A stretch of DNA of 64,000 bases from JAFALK01 sp042701975. GTDB lineage: Bacteria; Pseudomonadota; Gammaproteobacteria; Burkholderiales; Burkholderiaceae_C. The notes under the pieces were generated by a model. It was not told the DNA's origin. It searched no databases and saw only the letters and a program-made list of their open reading frames with translations. Within the stretch, counting starts at the first letter, position 1. Each line of letters begins with the position of its first letter. Made by a program: the position numbers and the translations under genes. Location: the NCBI GenBank assembly GCA_042701975.1, contig CP170561.1, positions 1,550,001 to 1,614,000 on the forward strand, read 5' to 3'. Positions 60,940-64,000 of this stretch are shown here, piece after piece.

Positions 60940-61467
60940 TCAACGTTTGGGCGTCAGCATCGTGCCGCGGCAAGTGGCGGCACCGCAGTAGCAGGCGTAC
61001 TCGGCCTTGAGCTTCTTGGTGTAGCGCTCGTCCACGGTCAGGCCGTAGTCGTAGAACAGTTCTTCGCCGGCCACCAGGTCACGCAGCGACTTGATGAACA
61101 CGCGGCCGTTCTCTTCGTCGGCCTCGCAGTTCGGGTCGCAGCTGTGGTTGATGAAGCGCGAGCTGTTGCCGCCAAAGTTGGCATCGATGATGTTGCCGTC
61201 TTCCAGCGAGAAGTAGAAGGTGTGGTTGGGCTGCGCCGGGTCGGCCGGGTGGCGGTCCTGCGCTTGTTCGTAGGTGATGCGCTCGCCGATGTACTCGATC
61301 AGCGACTCGCCAGCGGGGATGTCCACCACGGCGTACATGCCGCGGCCGTGCACGCCCGAGGTGCGCACCTGGATGCGGCGCGAGCCGGCCTTGGTGGCAG
61401 GCTTCTTGGCAGCGGGCTTGGAAGCTTTCGGGGCGGCGGGCTTCTTTTTGGGGCTGGCTTGCGGCAT
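60940..61467 (-). CDS. SET-domain protein lysine methyltransferase with Lys/Ala-rich tail
   Basis: A 175-residue protein. Residues 1-30 are Lys/Ala/Pro-rich (SPKKKPAAPKASKPAAKK), like bacterial histone H1-type tails. The SET domain spans about 31-150: GVHGRGMYAVVDIPAGESLIEYIGE (SAM binding), RFINHSCDPNCE (NHSC active-site motif) and GEELFYDYG (catalytic Tyr). A post-SET cysteine cluster CYCGAATCRG, with the Cys of NHSC, would bind zinc. It should transfer methyl groups from SAM to lysines of some protein. Bacterial targets are mostly unknown; the basic tail hints at DNA-associated targets, which is inference. It starts divergently from topB, with birA downstream by 9 bases. Confidence 0.9.
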   Translation of the reverse strand: MPQASPKKKPAAPKASKPAAKKPATKAGSRRIQVRTSGVHGRGMYAVVDIPAGESLIEYIGERITYEQAQDRHPADPAQPNHTFYFSLEDGNIIDANFGGNSSRFINHSCDPNCEADEENGRVFIKSLRDLVAGEELFYDYGLTVDERYTKKLKAEYACYCGAATCRGTMLTPKR

Positions 61468-61496
61468 CGGCGCTTGTGGTTACATTGAATTCATGG

Positions 61497-61528
61497 GTGC
61501 GCGCGCGTGTGTGTGCGTGTGCGCGCGA
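61497..61528. promoter_or_regulatory. 32-bp alternating purine-pyrimidine (Z-DNA-prone) tract
   Basis: From GTGCGCGC through the GTGTGTGTGCGTGTGCG part to GCGCGCGA the strand alternates purine and pyrimidine without a break for 31 bases. CG and GT/CA alternation favours left-handed Z-DNA under negative supercoiling. It lies in the 123-base gap between the divergent SET and topoisomerase III genes. Confidence 0.75.
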
Positions 61529-61590
61529 GACGGCCGGATTGTAGGCATGGCTTTTGACTGAGCCCTGCCGGGGAAAGAAACAGAGTAGAG

Positions 61591-64000
61591 ATGAGCAAGA
61601 CCCTGATCATTGCGGAGAAGCCCTCGGTGGCCCAAGACATCGTCCGGGCGCTGACGCCCGTGGCGGGCAAGTTCGACAAGCAGGAGGACTTCTTCGAGAA
61701 CGACACCTACGTCGTTTCCTCGGCGGTGGGCCACCTGGTGGAGATCAAGGCGCCGGAGGAGTACGACGTCAAGCGCGGCAAGTGGAGCTTTGCCCACCTG
61801 CCGGTGATTCCGCCGCACTTCGACCTCAACCCGCTGGACAAGAGCAAGAGCCGGCTCAATGCGCTGGTCAAGCTCATCCGCCGCAAGGACGTGAGCGCCC
61901 TGATCAACGCCTGTGACGCGGGCCGCGAAGGGGAGCTGATCTTCCGCCTGATCCAGCAATATGCGGAACCGGCGCGCGGCAAGGTCGACAAGCCCGTCCA
62001 GCGCCTGTGGCTGCAGTCGATGACGCCGCAAGCGATCCGCGACGGCTTCGCCAACCTGCGCAGCGACCAGCAGATGCAACCGCTGGCCGACGCCGCGCGC
62101 TGCCGCTCCGAGGCCGACTGGCTGGTGGGCATCAACGGCACGCGCGCCATGACGGCCTTCAACTCGCGCGATGGCGGCTTCTTCCTCACCACCGTCGGCC
62201 GCGTGCAGACGCCCACGCTCTCCATCGTGGTCGAGCGCGACGAGAAGATCCGCAAGCATGTGGCGCGTGATTATTGGGAACTGCGCGCCAGCTTCGACGC
62301 GCAAGCCGGCCAGTACGAAGGCAAGTGGTTCGATCCGTCCTTCAAGAAGGGTGACGACCCCGATGCCCGCGCCGACCGCCTGTGGAACCAGGCCGATGCC
62401 GAGGCCATCGCGCAGGCCGTGCGCGGCCAGCCGGCGTCGGTCACCGAGGAAAGCAAGCCTTCGACCAGCGCCTGCGGCGCGCTGTACGACCTGACCACGC
62501 TGCAGCGCGAGGCCAACTCGCGCTTCGGCTTCTCGGCCAAGACCACGCTCTCGCTGGCCCAGGCGCTGTATGAGAAGCACAAGGTGCTGACCTACCCGCG
62601 TACCGACTCGCGCTTCCTGCCCGAGGACTACCTGAACGTCGCCAAGGAAACGGCCGAGATGCTGGCCGCTGAAGGCGGCGAGCTGGCCGTGCACGCCAAG
62701 ACGGCGCTGAAGAACGGCTTCATCAAGCCGACGAAGAAGGTCTTCGACAACACCAAGGTGTCGGATCACTTCGCCATCATCCCAACGATGCAGCCGGCCA
62801 AGAACCTGACCGAGATCGAGGCCAAGCTCTACGACATGGTCGTCAAGCGCTTCCTCGCGGTGTTCTTCCCGGCGGCGGAGTTCCAGGTCACGACCCGCAT
62901 CTCCACCATCGGTCAACACAAGTTCCAGACCAACGGCAAGGTGCTGGTCAAGCCGGGCTGGCTGGCTGTGTACGGCAAGGAAGCGCAGGAGGACGACGCC
63001 AATCTTGTGCCGGTAGCCGAAGGTGAACTGGTGCGCACAGAGAGCGTGGACGTCAAGGGCCTGGCCACCAAGCCGCCGGCCCGCTACACCGAAGCCACGC
63101 TGCTCTCCGCCATGGAAGGCGCAGGCAAGCTGGTGGACGACGAAGAGCTGCGCGAGGCCATGGCCGAAAAGGGCCTGGGCACGCCAGCCACGCGCGCCGC
63201 CACCATCGAAGGCCTGATCAACGAGAAGTACATGCTGCGCGACGGTCGCGACCTGATCTCTACGGCCAAGGCCTTCCAGCTGATGACGCTGCTGCGCGGC
63301 CTGGACGTGGAAGACTTGACCAAGCCCGAGCTCACCGGCAACTGGGAATTCAAGCTCGCCGAGATGGAGAAGGGCCGTCTGGACCGCGACGCCTTCATGG
63401 GCGAGATCGCGGCCATGACGGAGAAGATCGTCAAGAAGGCCAAGGAGTACGACCGCGACACGATCCCCGGCGACTACGCCACCTTGAAGACGCCATGCCC
63501 CAAGTGCGGCGGCATCGTCAAGGAGAACTACCGCCGCTTCACCTGCACCGGCAAGAGCGGCTCGGGCACCGATGCCTGCGGCTTCTCCATCGGCAAGATC
63601 CCTGGCGGGCGCAGCTTCGAGCTGGCCGAGGTGGAGCAGTTCCTGCAGAACAAGAAGATCGGCCCGCTGGAAGGCTTTCGCTCCAAGGCCGGCTGGCCCT
63701 TCACGGCCGAGCTGGCGCTGGTCTATGACGAAGAGATCCAGAACTGGAAGCTCGAGTTCGACTTCGGCGAGGACGCCAAGCAGGCCGAGGAAAACGGCGA
63801 GCCGGTGGACTTCTCCGGCCAGGAATCGCTGGGCCATTGCCCCAAGTGCCAGGGCCGCGTGTTCGAGCACGGCACGAACTACGTCTGCGAGCACGCGGTC
63901 GGGCCGAACCAGACCTGCGACTTCAAGACCGGCAAGATCATCCTGCAGCAGCCCATCGAGCCCGAGCAGGTGAAGAAGCTGCTGAGCGAGGGCAAGACCG
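61591..64000 (+). CDS. topB: DNA topoisomerase III, C-terminus beyond the window
   Basis: About 803 codons of a type IA topoisomerase are present, and the frame is still open at the window end. LIIAEKPSVAQDI with Glu and INACDAGREGELIF form the TOPRIM metal site. LTYPRTDSRFLPEDY carries the strand-cutting Tyr335, and GLGTPATRAATIEGLI is a conserved core segment. Two C-terminal zinc ribbons follow (CPKCGGIVKENYRRFTCTG, CPKCQGRVFEHGTNYVCEH), as in the TopB branch of betaproteobacteria. It decatenates and relaxes DNA. The start ATG at 61591 fits the family N-terminus; GGGGAAAGAAACAGAGTAGAG upstream is purine-rich. The Z-DNA-prone tract upstream could tie its expression to supercoiling. Confidence 0.95.
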   Translation, partial: MSKTLIIAEKPSVAQDIVRALTPVAGKFDKQEDFFENDTYVVSSAVGHLVEIKAPEEYDVKRGKWSFAHLPVIPPHFDLNPLDKSKSRLNALVKLIRRKDVSALINACDAGREGELIFRLIQQYAEPARGKVDKPVQRLWLQSMTPQAIRDGFANLRSDQQMQPLADAARCRSEADWLVGINGTRAMTAFNSRDGGFFLTTVGRVQTPTLSIVVERDEKIRKHVARDYWELRASFDAQAGQYEGKWFDPSFKKGDDPDARADRLWNQADAEAIAQAVRGQPASVTEESKPSTSACGALYDLTTLQREANSRFGFSAKTTLSLAQALYEKHKVLTYPRTDSRFLPEDYLNVAKETAEMLAAEGGELAVHAKTALKNGFIKPTKKVFDNTKVSDHFAIIPTMQPAKNLTEIEAKLYDMVVKRFLAVFFPAAEFQVTTRISTIGQHKFQTNGKVLVKPGWLAVYGKEAQEDDANLVPVAEGELVRTESVDVKGLATKPPARYTEATLLSAMEGAGKLVDDEELREAMAEKGLGTPATRAATIEGLINEKYMLRDGRDLISTAKAFQLMTLLRGLDVEDLTKPELTGNWEFKLAEMEKGRLDRDAFMGEIAAMTEKIVKKAKEYDRDTIPGDYATLKTPCPKCGGIVKENYRRFTCTGKSGSGTDACGFSIGKIPGGRSFELAEVEQFLQNKKIGPLEGFRSKAGWPFTAELALVYDEEIQNWKLEFDFGEDAKQAEENGEPVDFSGQESLGHCPKCQGRVFEHGTNYVCEHAVGPNQTCDFKTGKIILQQPIEPEQVKKLLSEGKT

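Noticed and set aside
61480..61560. A tRNA or small RNA gene in the GT/GC-rich gap before topB
   Set aside because: The tract is simple alternating sequence with no cloverleaf arms or terminator; I found no tRNA-like structure anywhere in the window.
61480..63894. An 804-codon open frame opposite topB
   Set aside because: The plus-strand topB frame carries TOPRIM, the catalytic Tyr and zinc ribbons; the opposite frame has none.

Overview
The window is a gene-dense, GC-rich chromosomal segment. It most likely comes from a betaproteobacterium of the order Burkholderiales, probably the Roseateles/Mitsuaria/Rubrivivax group (Sphaerotilaceae). The reasoning is gene content (fused indolepyruvate ferredoxin oxidoreductase, class II fumarase, transketolase with gapA nearby, birA, topB, CheZ, NnrU, several GGDEF proteins) and strong G/C third-position bias. 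This placement is inference; no rRNA or tRNA gene is present to test it. No CRISPR array, insertion sequence, prophage or origin was seen. No gene-free stretch exceeds 300 bases; the longest gaps are 20899-21120, 57225-57443, 52772-52984 and 31085-31285.

Layout. 1-8.4 kb: tail of a flavin monooxygenase, an ArsR/SRPBCC pair with a palindrome over the start codon, an MFS exporter, an aldo/keto reductase, a BlaI/M56-peptidase regulatory pair divergent from an SDR gene, and an unknown anchored protein. 8.4-18 kb: acyl-CoA dehydrogenase, Tat-exported amidase, diguanylate cyclase, DUF2277 with a second signal peptidase I, DUF3565, fumarase, a DsbA-like isomerase and an OmpR-type two-component system. 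18-22.8 kb: accessory-looking region with a frameshifted four-domain lytic/hydrolytic enzyme and a cluster of small genes (ExbD-like, COG4551 phosphatase, unknown, DUF3052). 22.8-33.3 kb: indolepyruvate oxidoreductase with divergent Lrp regulator, CheZ, MtfA-like peptidase, RbgA GTPase with a solute-binding protein, and a NIPSNAP/ABM/ArsR operon. 33.4-40.8 kb: two SPFH proteins, a membrane protein/ribbon-helix-helix pair, ABC exporter, cupin, NnrU and a 38-residue membrane microprotein behind a sigma-54-type promoter. 40.9-52.8 kb: tricorn-like protease, DUF2846 lipoprotein, zinc-ribbon protein, UbiH-like hydroxylase, Kv-beta-like aldo/keto reductase and two convergent GGDEF genes, one frameshifted. 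53-64 kb: transketolase and GAPDH (central carbon metabolism), a GlyGly-CTERM subtilase overlapping a SPOR-like gene tail to tail, birA, a SET-domain methyltransferase and topB, which leaves the window.

The best leads for new biology are the four-domain enzyme broken at a G-run (18060-20898), the sigma-54-linked microprotein (39999-40115), the M56 sensor-like protein with FDRR repeats in place of a beta-lactam sensor, and a 32-bp alternating purine-pyrimidine tract between the SET and topoisomerase III genes. Both frameshifts lie in short homopolymers, so sequencing error must be excluded first.
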